Positions 30,152 through 42,661 of a DNA stretch of 64,000 nt are shown here, one piece after another. The translations under genes were made by a program, and so were the position numbers. The stretch comes from Chrysomallon squamiferum (Eukaryota > Mollusca > Gastropoda > Neomphalida > Peltospiridae), in the NCBI GenBank assembly GCA_012295275.1, contig CM022668.1:5417583-5481582 (forward strand), written 5' to 3'. Numbering within the stretch: the stretch's first letter is position 1; every line of letters starts with the position of its first letter. The notes below the pieces were generated by a model. That model saw nothing but the letters and a program-made list of their open reading frames with translations, did not search any database and was not told where the DNA came from.

Positions 30152-30799
30152 TATTTTTATATATGTCTAAAGAACAGGTAATCATACATTTTGTAAACTT
30201 TTCATTCCTTTTGGACAACATTTGTTTTCTAATAAAGAAGTTGAGAATAAGAAGACATTTGAGACTTTGTTACTTTTTAAAGAGGATAAATCTGTTTTAT
30301 CAGTGTAGTTACTTTTATTCAAATACTATGTTATTAGCTAACATTTGTCATCAATAAACTGATAAATCAGTAATTTATAAATATGTATGTAAACTGTTTG
30401 TACACTTTATGTTTGCATTTATGCAAGTGTTTGTTTGAGAGTGTGTGTTTGAGTGTTTGTTTATTTGTGTTTCTGTGTGTGTGTGATTTTTATTTATGTC
30501 TAAAATTCCATCTGCTTTTTGTATAGTTTATGTAGTCTGCAAGATACGTGTAAGGATGCTTGAAGCTATCAGATCAGGTATTTATACATTTTATTAATTT
30601 TTCATTGCTTTTAGAGAAATTTATTTTTCTAATAATGAAGTATAGAATAACAAGATATTTGAGATTGTTACTTTTTAAACAATGTTTTCACTTTCATGGA
30701 ACATTCTACTTCAAAAATCATCAATTTTCTTACTTTTTATTTTTTCTGTTTCTCTATTTATTTGCTACATTTTGTTATTTATTCATTCATTCATCATCA

Positions 30800-30856
<57 letters not shown>

Positions 30857-31025
30857 TTGTTTATTTATTAAATTTCCTTAATTATTCGTAATTTCAATCC
30901 TTTTTCATATATATTTTTTTCATTTTAACTCTTTTTTCAGAGGGTGAAATAGTTAAACTATTTCAGAGTCATTACCAAAATTTCATCTGCTGTTTTTATT
31001 TTTTATGAAAATATTTTGGTTTCAG
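30071..31025 (+). repeat. Intron-type repeat block before copy C
   Basis: Matches the left array around 8300-9331, including the GT tract (about 30117-30146), a decayed mini-exon with caggtattt donor near 30577 and the (TTA)n tract at 30802-30854. No DED or DD exon is present, so copy C has no visible 5' half on this contig. Confidence 0.7.
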
Positions 31026-34000
31026 ATCCTGAGATCAGCATAAGAGAACAAAGGGCACATGAAGCTAACAGAACAGGTAAATACACATTTCATTAATTTT
31101 TCATTGCTTTTAGATATATTTGTTTTTCTAATAATGAAGTACCGGATAAGAATATATTTGAGACATGTAATATTGCCAGTCAACAGCAGTTCAATTTAAT
31201 AATAAATTTAATAATTTCTGGTACTTTTTCCATATGGCTTGAAGAAAAAAATAAATGTGACCTTAGATCTGGTACTATCTTGTATTTTATTTCTATTTTT
31301 TGAAAGAACAAGAAATGATTCACCTGCATAGTTCTACTCTTTGTTATTTTATCAGTTTACGTTATTATTAGCAAATAACTGACATTGCAAAACAAATAAA
31401 GAAATCAGATTAAGCTGCACATATTTTAATTTTATAACAGAACTTACTTTGAGTTGTGTTACTTATTTATTAATTTTTAATTTTTTAATTATTTATTGAA
31501 AATCACCAGCGAATCAAATTCCAAATGTGGAACAGCAGTTAGAAAGAAATGATGTAGATCAGGGTCCTTTCCGCTACTACAAAATGGATGCTATTCCTCG
31601 AGGTATATTTTCAAATAAATATTTTACTAATTTGGGATCAGCAGGAACAGGTCTCTTTAATAACAGTATTAGATTTGGTACAAACAATATAGGTGAGAGG
31701 TATATGTCACAGAAGCATATACATTCATTTTTGTTTATGCCTTTGTGATTTGTTTGGTGATGTTTACGCAGACCTGTACTGCTAGAGTTTTGAATTCCCC
31801 AGTGTACAAGTCATGATTCCCTCCTCTTATTCCACCTAATGTATTCTGATGAGTGATTCTTAAACACAGACAGAATGGGTTCTCCATGTACATATCACTC
31901 ATTCTTTCTCTCTGCTTCTGTCTGTCTATCTCCCTTATATTTATACTTTATATTTCCATTAAATGTATGTTTTTTTCTTCTGTTTTATTCTAGGAATATG
32001 CTTAATAATCAACAATAGAGATTTTCAGAAAGATTCAGTGGAGCCAGAAGCTAAAATGTTGCAAAATAGAGAGGGAACTGATGTAGATGGAGGTAGCTTT
32101 TACTTTGAAAGAGAATAGCAGTAACAACAACAACAACAATAGTAATAATAAAAATAACAGCATCAGTAACAATAACAGTAATAATAATATTGGTAATAAA
32201 ATTAATTCTAATGACAAATAATTATAAGATAGTAATTGTAATAAAAGTAATAACAATGGTAATGTAGGTTTGTTTACATATGGCAAGTATCTTTATCTCT
32301 CTCTTATACATAGTGTTTTTGAAATGAAATCCATACAATATTTAGATATTTATAGATAGATTTATTCATTTCCATAATTAATTATGTCCCATTTTTTCAC
32401 CTTTCAAAATATGTATAAAGGAGATCAATGCTCAAACACCATCTATTAAAAAATAATTATTTTTGTTGTTCAAACCCAACATACACATACACACACATCA
32501 AAATTACATACCTAGTTTAAAAATATGTAAATAAATTTTATTTCTAGTTAAGCTGAAAGAAAGTTTTGAGAAACTTCAATTCAGCATCCAATACAGAGAA
32601 AATCTGTCCGACACTGACATAGTTCAGCTTGTAAATCAGCTGGCTTTGTCTGATCACAGTGACTATGACTGTTTTGTGTGTTGTATTTTGTCACATGGAA
32701 CTGAAGGTGCAATATACGGAAGTAATGGTTGTCTTGTAAAGACCAGAGACTTGACTGAACCATTTAGACCTCAGTCATGTCCAACACTGAGTGGGAAACC
32801 AAAGTTGTTTTTTATGCAGACTTGTCAGGGGAAGGAAAAACAACTAGGTATGTATGGCAGCTGTTAAAAATAATTTCTCAAAACTACATATATGATTTTC
32901 TGTTGTATTTAGACACATACATATTATACTGTGTGGCCTAAATCTGTGAAAATTCCCATGTCATTCTTTAATACATGAGAAAGACATTTTTGGGTTTAAG
33001 AATTTGCTACAAATTTATACTGACATTGTCCACAAATGATAACATTTTTGTGTTTATTTGCTCTAAAATACTTCATGTATAGTTACAAATATCTGTATTG
33101 ATTTTGGTATGAGTTTGTTTCCAATTAGGATTAATATTTTTTAAATATCAGAACTTGATTTCTGATACATCTATTTACAGGACATGATACACAGATAGAC
33201 AGTGATATTGAAATGGATGTTCAGCGGGAAGAAACAGCGGGAAGAAGGAACAAACCCACAGGCAGAAACAATCCCAAATGAAGCAGATTTTCTGTTAGGA
33301 TATGCCACAGTACCAGGTTTTGTGTCTTACAGATTAACATCAGCTGGATCCTGGTACATCACAAAACTGACAGAAATTTTAAATAAATATGCTAAAAAGT
33401 AAGTAAATGAATTTTATAATTGTATAAAATTTTAAGGGTAAACTTAAGAATCAGCTTGAAGATTACAACTAATGTATTCTAGCAGAAATGACATATAATG
33501 CAGAAACATGGACAAAACAAGACAGACAAAGAACAAACTAACAACCAGACAAAATAATTGTTAAACATCACATCATGACCAAAAACCAACTCACCTGTAT
33601 AAGATAAAACAAAAGTCGTAGATATGACTGATCAGGTTAGAAACAGAACACAACAGCTGACCGATGATGATGAAATTTTGAAAAGAAACAAATATTTTTT
33701 AATCTATATTGCTTTAGTCTCAGTCTTGTGACATCACTGAAATGTTGTCTTGAGGATTATTTTATCAGTGTAAAAAAGAGGATCATCTACCTGTTCAGCA
33801 GATGAAGATATGCAGTTTACAAATTTCTTTTATGATCACAATATTTACAACTGTTGCATATTTAAAATAAAAACAGAAGTGTACAATGTTTGGGTACCAT
33901 TATTGGCTATGACTTTGGTACTGTTTGTGATCTTGACTAAGTGTTTTGTGATTTCACCTTGTTAACTAATACTGTTAGCTGGATGATGATTTTTCTAGGC

Positions 34001-34512
34001 AGAGCAAATTGATTACTATCATAAAAACAGTCAATCAGTAAACCACAAAATTTAATAGAATGCATGCACATTATACATAATATATATAATGTACATATGT
34101 TAGAAACATCTGGTACATATGTGACTGTATTTTAGTTGGAACCTCCCAAGGAATGTTCCTAAGTATCATGTTATCTAGAATGTACAAGAAATCATTTTCG
34201 TTCTCCTTTCTGATCTTTAAAGAAAGTAATAAAAACATAATGCAGCTGGGACATGCATAGAGATCTGTCTTATATATATATAGTTAAAATATATACATTT
34301 TTTTAGCATGTGTGTATGTTACTAGAATATTACTATTTATTACTTTTTAAAGTTTATTTTCATTTTATTTATTTTTCAGAGAGGACATCTCTAGTTTGCT
34401 GCTGTTAGTAAATGATGAAGTATGTAAAGCAGACGCCATGATGGCAGGTGGTAGGTACAAGCAGTCACCAGCACTGTTCAGCACTTTGAGGAAGAAGCTG
34501 ATATTCCGATGA
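31026..34512 (+). pseudogene. CASP8-like: Copy C: caspase-8-like, frameshifted p10 exon
   Basis: Exons by homology: 31026-31076 (DPEISIREQRAHEANRT), 31510-31602, 31994-32092, 32548-32847, 33181-33398 and 34380-34512 (TGA, ending LRKKLIFR). His in CCILSHG is kept. The active-site pentapeptide is QTCQG instead of QACQG. The p10 exon is 218 nt instead of 184: a 34-nt net insertion made of a repeated cagcgggaagaa unit plus extra bases shifts the frame, and a TGA follows soon after in what should be IPNEADF. A cag at 33263-33265 followed by AAACAATCCC could serve as a later in-frame acceptor that skips the insertion, but it has no pyrimidine tract. No DEDs are present in front. Most likely a decaying paralogue of gene A, whose last exon it resembles closely. 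Confidence 0.75.
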
Positions 34513-36182
34513 AGGACATTTTTTCATTTCTTTTATTTATTTTCAGTTGATGTTTGAACAACTCTGGTATAATCATATTCATGTTTTATATTTAACAGTT
34601 CTTAAATGTTTACATAATTAATGTCCGAAAATGGGGGTAAATACACAAAAACTAAATAACAGTGTGTATGCAAACATACATGGGATATTTAGAAACTTGG
34701 TAATATAATTAGTGGAAGTTCCATTATTTTATTCTGTAGTACAAACTCAAGTGATTCCTTTGTTTGTTAAGGAAGATACAATAATGAAAATTACATAGAT
34801 ATTCAAAATAACTGATTCTTATTTCATGGTGTAGTAAAGTTGCTAATTTCTTTAGAGAAATGTAAAAAGTGTACATTTGATCTGTTTGAAAATAGTATCT
34901 AGTTTCTTGATTGTTTATCCACATCAGTAATGATATATACACTACACATAAAAAAGCTGAAATAAATAAATACTTTATCAAATAACAACAGAAGGTTAAC
35001 TTTTTAATGTTTTATTTTTCTCAGCTGTATACAAATTCCAAAGCAACTCAAAAATACACAAAGTAAAAGTCAACAGTTTTTCCCCCTTATACAATAATTA
35101 CTGCTAAATTTATCATGTACCAACAAAATGCACACCTATATACTATTGCAATTATTAATTTGCTTTCATTTATTACTTCTGTTTGTTTTTGTGTTGCTCT
35201 TTCTATTACATCAATCAACTCACAAAGCTAAAACATTTTAATAAACATTTATGCATTCATTTTGAATTTCGTGATGCAATTTCTTTTAACAATGGTTTAA
35301 TTAAATCAGCTTATTTTATCTGCATTCACACTAACATAAATTAATATGTAACAAGTATTTACGAGTTCACTTTGATTTTCTTTACATTTTGTTTAAAATG
35401 ATGTTTTATTTAAATCAGTCCATTTAATTTGCATTCGAACTAACTTAAACCAGTTAGACATATTTTCTTGTGAGTGTCTAGTTTCAAACTGAACACTTTC
35501 AGATATATAACCAATGATTTTGATGTGCTGAATTTAATTTCTTATCACAATGGCACAATTTAAAATACTTTACTTGTATTATTCTGTTGTTTATTATGTA
35601 AATCCAGTATTTATTTATTAAATTACTATTATCATTATTTTTACACTATTTTAAGATAACAAGCAATTTTCCATGTTATAGATTATTTTAGACTTTTTAT
35701 GCTACACTAGAATATTTTCGAAACCAAGCTTTCACAAGTGGCTCTGGTTGTTGCTTCATATTTGTATTGATTTTCGAATTTTTGATAAACTAACTCTTGA
35801 ATTTAGATATTATAACTTATTACTTCAACTTTTCTATTATTTATTATGCCTTCAACAATTTCAACATTACTAATAAATAAAAAGGAAAATGACAGTAACT
35901 ATTACTCAGGCTAATTATGTATAATCAAATACTATATTAGGAAGTAACTTTATTATTTATGGTAATAACAATAACAACAAACAGACCAGTATTTGATAAA
36001 CAAAATTAATTTAGTCAGTAAGCTACCAAGATTAGATTTGGTGTATGGTTGGATATAAATTATAATGAAAATTAATGCCTATAGTCTATTTAGTTCATAT
36101 GCTGATATTGTCAGATATTTTCCACAGCCACTCACTAGGAAACAAAAATATACTAAATGGTAACACTGATGTTTGTTTACAG
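34513..36182. repeat. 3' flank of copy C, duplicated block
   Basis: Matches 13383-15400 after gene A, with an internal deletion near 34735. From about 35815 it changes to intron sequence like that around the DED-linker exon of gene B. No gene seen. Confidence 0.65.
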
Positions 36183-36356
36183 ATGTGGATCTGTCAACTG
36201 TGATTGAAACTGCTCATCAGTGTGAACAACAAGTACACATGCCAAATCAAAATACTGAAGTAGACTATCCCAGTCAGCCAACAGAGCCTGGTAGGACAAC
36301 AGCAAGGGTTGTCCTACAGAATCCTCAACCAACCCAAAGTCCTCCTTCAGAACCAT
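36183..36356 (+). pseudogene. Orphan DED-linker exon, copy 1
   Basis: 174 nt, phase 1/1, acceptor tttacag, donor gtaaac. Its second half (NPQPTQSPPSEP) matches the Pro/Ser-rich tail of the DED exon in gene B; the first half begins DVDLSTVIETAHQCEQQ. The frame is open throughout, so it could be spliced, but no DED exon precedes it on the contig. Confidence 0.55.
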
Positions 36357-36916
36357 GTAAACAAAAAAAAAAACCCTAAACCTTCTTAAATGACTGAGGA
36401 AACATAAAACAGATAACTTAATTTGTATTGTAACTTTATCTCGAAAATAAATTAATGTAGAAACTTTGCAGCAAATGATGAGACGACAACGGTGTTTCTG
36501 TAATTTATTCTCAAGGATTTCCATTTTGTAACTTACCATTTTACTTCTATCAATTATTTCAACTTTTCTGTTATTTATTATGCCTTCAACAATTTCAACA
36601 TTACTAATAAATAAAAAGGGAAATGACAGCAGCTATTACTCAGGCTAATTATATATAATCAAATACTATATTAGGAAGTAACTTTATTATTTATGGTAAT
36701 AACAGAAACAACAAACAGACCAGTATTTGATAAACAAAATTAATTTAGTCAGTAAGCTACCAAGATTAGATTTGGTGTATGGTTGGATATAAATTATAAT
36801 GAAAATTAATGCCTATAGTCTATTTAGTTCATATGCTGATATTGTCAGATATTTTCCACAGTCACTCACTAGGAAACAAAAATATACTAAATGGTAACAC
36901 TAATGTTTGTTTACAG

Positions 36917-37090
36917 ATGTGGATCTGTCAACTGTGATTGAAACTGCTCATCAGTGTGAACAACAAGTACACATGCCAAATCAAAATATGGAAGTAGACT
37001 ATCCCAGTCAGCCAACAGAGCCTGGTAGGACAACAGCAAGGGTTGTCCTACAGAATCCTCAACCAACACAAAGTCCACCTTCAGAACAAG
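36917..37090 (+). pseudogene. Orphan DED-linker exon, copy 2
   Basis: A second 174-nt copy, nearly identical to the one at 36183 along with its 5' intron, so the unit of about 734 bp was duplicated recently. Donor aaggtaaaa is the better of the two. Confidence 0.55.
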
Positions 37091-37677
37091 GTAAAAAATA
37101 AAACCCAAAACCTTCTTAAGTGTCCCAAGTATCATAAAACGAATAGCTTTATTTGTATTGTAAGTTTATTTTAACAATGAAAAAAACAAAGAAAAAAAAG
37201 AAAAAAAAGAGAAAAAAGCGGTGTAATAATATTCCTGTAAATGATCAGATTACATTAGTGTTTCTATAAGTTATTCTGAAGGATTTCCATATTTTAACTT
37301 ATCTTATCAGTTCTATCAATTATTTCAACTTTTCTATTATTTATTATGCCTTCAACAATTTCAACATTACTAATAAATAAAAAGGTAAATGACAGCAGCT
37401 ATTATTCAGGCTAATTATGTATAATAAAATACTGTATTAGGAAGTAACTTGATTATTTATGATAATAACAATGACAACAAACAGGCCAGTATTTGATAAA
37501 CGAAATTAATTTAGTCAATAAACTACCAAGATTTGATGTATGGTTGGATATAAATTATAATGAAAATTAGTGACTGCTGTCTGTTTACTTCATATGCTGA
37601 TATTGTCAGATATTTTCCCCAATCACTCACTAGGAAACAAAAATATACTAAATGGTAACACTGATGTTTGTTTACAG

Positions 37678-37720
37678 ATGTGGATCTGTCAACTGTGATT
37701 GAAACTGCTCATCAGTGTAG
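37678..37720 (+). pseudogene. Orphan DED-linker exon, truncated copy 3
   Basis: Keeps the acceptor and the first 43 nt (to CATCAGTGT), then breaks off at taggtaccggcagg. Sequence after the break is the CpG-bearing first-exon region below. Confidence 0.5.
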
Positions 37721-37999
37721 GTACCGGCAGGCAAAACATGTCTGACTTTAAAAAAAAACAAAAAACAAAAAAAAAACATGCATTTTTAATTGTTTGTTTT
37801 CATTACGTCACCAGTCATGCATCACAAACTACACCTTCTTTATGTACGCTGTGGTGTTGCCAGCGAGCATTTCCAGGGAACATTTCCAGCGAAGTTTTAG
37901 CACCGTTACGACAAACAGTTATCGGTTAGTTAATGGAACAAGTTGTCGTTAGAAATTTACTCTTATTGAAACTGCGAGCTGTTTGTTTGAAAGAACTGA

Positions 38000-38209
38000 C
38001 GTGCGATAAATTATTCACTGGAGTTTTCGTTCGCAGGTTTCAAAGTCACGAAAGTGACTGGGATTGTTCGCTATCTTTATTTCAGTAGGGGAAATACCGT
38101 ACAGGAGGTTCTAAGGGAAAATATCGTACAGGACCTTCCAAAGGAAAACTATCACTATAATCCATTGAAGGACAGAACATTTAAGCTTTTAATGGATGTG
38201 GACTGGTAG
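38000..38209 (+). promoter_or_regulatory. First-exon copy with open reading frame (copy E)
   Basis: Homologous to the first exon of gene D (60045-59917, minus). The frame ...GIVRYLYFSRGN...KLLMDVDW then TAG is open over 69 codons, with an in-frame 30-nt duplication that repeats the VQ-E-EN part. The initiator ATG of D is absent: GTGACTGGG stands where D has ATGGCTTGG. Donor gactg|gtaggtaaac is shared. CpG is more frequent in 37830-38130 than around it, as expected for a promoter region. Confidence 0.45.
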
Positions 38210-38692
38210 GTAAACACAATGTAGTTTAAAAGAATCAGTTATTGTCTCAAAACAATGTGTTAATGTTATTAACATTGTGTCAGTGTTAGGTTGTTTTGAT
38301 ATTAATCATTTAATGAGTCAGTCACGGAACAGAAATGTAAAACAAATGAAATCTGTTTTTTTGCTGTTTTTTTTACGTCGTTTTTAATACTTTAACTTAA
38401 AATATAAAGTATTTCAGCAGTCAGAAAGATACAACTATATTTTTGATTATTTATAATTAACATACATATTTCATAGATCGATTATAACAACTAAACAAGT
38501 AACTTACCACATCTGTAAAGAATGTTCGATTATTTATGGTAATACCAATAACAGCAACAACAAAATAGACCAATATTTGATAAACGAAATTAATTTAGTC
38601 AATAAACTACCAAGATTTGGTATATGGTTGGATATAAATTATAATGAAAATTAGTGATTGCTGTCTATTTACTTCATATGTAGATATTGCAA

Positions 38693-38842
38693 TTGTGGAT
38701 ATGTCAACTGTGATTGAAACTGCTGATCAATGTAGGTACCGGCAAGCAAAATTTTTCTGAGTTTAATTTACAAACAGCACATAATGAAAGCTGTAGCAAA
38801 AAGAATGTAAACAGCCAATACAAAGTCCACCTTCAGAACCAG
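38693..38842 (+). pseudogene. Orphan DED-linker exon, split copy 4
   Basis: The start (38693-38735) and end (38811-38842, ttcagaaccag|gtaaat) of the linker exon are recognisable, separated by unrelated sequence with stops. It has no usable acceptor. Confidence 0.45.
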
Positions 38843-39728
38843 GTAAATAAAAAACCAAAACCCCTAAAACCTTTTTAATTGACACAAGAATCATAAATCT
38901 AATAACTTAATTTGTATTGTAACTTTATTTTCACATAAAAAAAAGAAACAAAAGAAAGAAAAAAAACAAAAGCAGTGTAATAATATTCCTGTAAAGGATC
39001 AGATTACATTGGTGTTTCTTTCATTTATTCTCAAGGATTTCCATATTTTAACTTATCTTATTAGTTCTATCAATTATTTAAACTTTTCTGTTATTTATTA
39101 TGCCTTCAACAATTTCATCATTACTAATAAACAAAATAATACCACAATAAAATGGAAAATGTCAACATCAAAAATTAATCAGTGTAATTATTTTTATATA
39201 AATACTATATTATTAGCACTAATATATAAATGTGTATATAAAATGTTTACTTCCAGTTGATTGTATTGTTTGTTTTTGGAGGCCAGTCTTTTCTAATTAC
39301 AATATACGAGAAACATTATATTACCACAGCTCAAGTAAACTTAAACAGCATAACATGAATTTAATCTGACCATAATATTGAAGTGTAATATTGCTAGTCA
39401 ATAACACTCGAATTTAATAATAAAGGAAATTTATTTGTGGTGCTTTTTCATACGGCTTGCAGAAAAAAATAATACGACCTTAGACCTGGTAGCACTGTGT
39501 ATTTTATTTATATTTTTTGAAAGAACAGCAAGAAATGATTCACCTGCATGGTTCTAGTCTTTTTTATTTTATCGTTTTACATTATTATTAGCAAATAAGT
39601 GACATCGCAAAACAAATAAAGAAATCAGATTAAGCTGCATATATTTTAATTTTATAGCAGAACTTACTTTGAGTTGTGTTACTTATTTATTAATTTTTAA
39701 TTTTTCTTTATTTATTGAAAATCACCAG
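38843..39728 (+). other. Intron-type sequence of copy E
   Basis: About 38880-39240 matches the intron behind the DED exon of gene B (23200-23550); the rest matches the intron before the 93-nt exon. There is no DD exon between them, so this exon has been deleted in copy E. Confidence 0.55.
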
Positions 39729-40295
39729 CAAATCAGATTCCAAACGTCGTACAGCAGTTAGAAAGAACTGATGTAGATCAGGGTCCTGTCCCCTACTACA
39801 AAATGGATGCTATTCCTCGAGGTATATTTTCAAATAAATATTTTACTAATTTGGGATCAATTTGGCCTCTTTAAAAACAGTATTAGATTTGGAACAAACA
39901 ATATAGATGAGAGGTATATGTCACACATACATATTCATTCATTTTTGTTTATGCCTTTGTGATTTGTTTGGTGATGTTTACACAGACCTGTACTGCTAGA
40001 GATTTGAATTCTCCAGTGTATAAGTCATGAATCCCTGCTCTTATTCCAGCTACTATATCTTGATGAGTGATTCATAAACACAGACCCAGTCTGGGCTCTC
40101 CACATTCGTATCACTGAATATCTCTCACATTCTATCTCATTGTTTCTCTTTGTCTGTCTCCCTTAAATTTATTCTTTATATTTCCATTAAATGTTTTTCT
40201 TCTTATAGAATTAGCAGTAATTTATAAATATGCATACAAAATGTTTTTACATTTTGTTTGCATTTGTGTGAGTGTTTGTATGTGTCTGTTTGTAT

Positions 40296-40327
<32 letters not shown>

Positions 40328-42661
40328 TATTTTTATTTATGTTTAAGGTTTCATCTGGTGTTTTTGTTTTTTATGAAAATATTTTGGTTTCAGATCGTGA
40401 AATCAGCTTAAGAGAACAAAGGATACAAGGTAATTATACATTTAATTAATTTTTCATTGCTTTTGCAGAAAATATTTTTCTAATAATGAAGTACAGAATA
40501 TATTTGAGTCTTTGTTACTTTTAAACACAAAGTATAAATTTGTTTACTTCCAACTGATTGTATTATTTGTTTTTGGAGGTCATTCTTTTCTACAATATAC
40601 GAGAAACTTTGTATTACCACAGGTCAAGGAAACTTACAACATTATAACATGAATTTAATCTGATCATAATATTGACATGTAATATTGCTAGTCAACAGCA
40701 CTTGAATTTAATAATAAAGGTTATTTATTTCTGGTGCTTATTCATATCGCTTGAAGAAAAAAAAATGATCTGGTACCATCATGTATTTTATTTATATTTT
40801 TTGAAAGAACAGCAAGAAATGATTCACCTGCATAGTTCTACTCGTCGTTATTTTATCATTTTACTTTATTATTAACAAAACAAATAAGGAAATCAGATTA
40901 AGCTGCATATATTTTAATTTTATAGCAGAACTTACTTTGAGTTGTGTTACTTACTTATGAATTTTTAATATTTCGGTTATTTAATGAAAATAGGAGTGAA
41001 TCAGATTCCAAACGTCGTACAGCAGTTAGAAAGAAATGATGTAAACCTGGGCCTCGTCCCCAATATGGATGCTAATCCTCGAGGTATATTTTCAAATAAA
41101 TATTTTACTAATTTGGGATCAGCAGGAATAGGCCTCTTTAATAACAGTATTATATTTGGTACAAACAATATAGGTGAGAGCTATAATATGTCACACATAC
41201 ATATTCATTCATTTTTTTATGCCTTTGTGATTTGCTTGGTGATGTTTATGCAGACCTATACTGCTAGAGATTTGAATTCCCCAGTGTATAAGTCATGTTT
41301 CCCTGCTCTTATTCCAGCTACTATATCATAATGAGTGATTCATAAACACAGACCCAGTCTGGGCTCTCCACATTCATATCACTGTATCTGTCCCTCATTC
41401 TTTCTCTCTGTTTCTCTTTGTCTGCTTTTTTCTTATAGTATTAGCAGTAATTTATAAATATTTATACAAAATGTTTTTACATTTTGTTTGCATTTCAGTG
41501 AGTGAGTGTTTGTATGTGTGTGTGTGTGTATGTGTGTGTGTGTGAGATATTTTTATTTAGGTTTAAGGTTCCATCTGCTTTTATTTTTTATGAAAATATT
41601 TTGGTTTCAGATCGTGAAATCAGCTTAAGAGAAGAAAGGGGAGAAAGTAATTATACATTTTATTAATTTTTCATTGCTTTTGGAGAAAATATTTTTCTAA
41701 TAATGAAGTACAGAATAAGAAGATATTTGAAACTTTGTTAGTTTTTAAACAAAGTATAAACCTGTGAACTTCCAGTTGATCTTTTCTAACTACAATATAT
41801 GAGAAACATTGTATCAATACTGGTCAAGTAAACTTACAACATTATAACATGAATTTAATCTGATCATAATATTGACATGTAATATCGCTAGTCAATAACA
41901 TTCCAATTTAATAACAGTAATTTATTTCTAGTACTTTTTCACATGGTTTGAAGAAAATAAACATAAATGTGACTTCATAGTTATTATCATCATCACTGTC
42001 AACATTATTAATTACTGGTTGTTTTTTGTGGGGGGGTTTTCTTGAAACATAGGGTCACATTATACACCTTCGTTTTATTCCTTGTTATTTTATCATTAAA
42101 CTTTATTATTAGCAAATAACTGACTTGACAAAACAAATAAAGAAATCACATTAAGCTACATTTATTTTAATTTTATAGCAGAACTTACTTTGACTTCTAT
42201 TACTTATTTATTATTAACTTTTAATTTTTAACTTCTTTTTTTTTTTTTGTAAATCTTCAGATAGTGGTTATCGAGGTGTGGAAGTGCAGCCATCTGACCC
42301 TAACTAATGGATGCCATTCCTCGAGGTATGTGTTCAAATAAAGATTTTACTAATTTGGAATTAGCAAAAAGGGATCTTTTTTCTTTGGCAGAAAGGTCTG
42401 TTAACAGAAGGTTCACAATATTCTGGTTTGAATGGGAAATAGCTTGGTTGCAATGCGAAATATCCTGGTTGAATTGGGAAATAGAATATTACTTTTCAAA
42501 ATTTATTTTCATTTTATTTATTTTTCAGAGAGGATGTCTCTAGTTTGCTGCTGTTAGTAAATCATGAAGTAGGTAAAGCAAACGCCATGATGGAGGATGG
42601 TATGTACAAGCAGTCACCAGCACTGTTCAGTTCCTTGAGGAAGAAGCTGATATTTCGATGA
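39729..42661 (+). pseudogene. Copy E: caspase remnant lacking all catalytic exons
   Basis: Recognisable pieces: 93-nt pre-catalytic exon 39729-39821 (ending KMDAIPRG), shortened 36-nt mini-exon 40394-40429 (DREISLREQRIQ), second pre-catalytic exon of 87 nt 40997-41083 (ending NMDANPRG), another 36-nt mini-exon 41611-41646 (DREISLREERGE), a decayed third pre-catalytic exon 42261-42325 with a TAA, and the terminal exon 42529-42661 (SLRKKLIFR, TGA). The p20 exons and the p10 exon, hence His and Cys, are missing. The two 36-nt mini-exons have lost 15 nt and remain multiples of three. The order exon-mini-exon-exon-mini-exon shows duplication of this unit. It cannot code for a protease; a spliced product would be only linker plus p10 tail. 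Confidence 0.75.
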
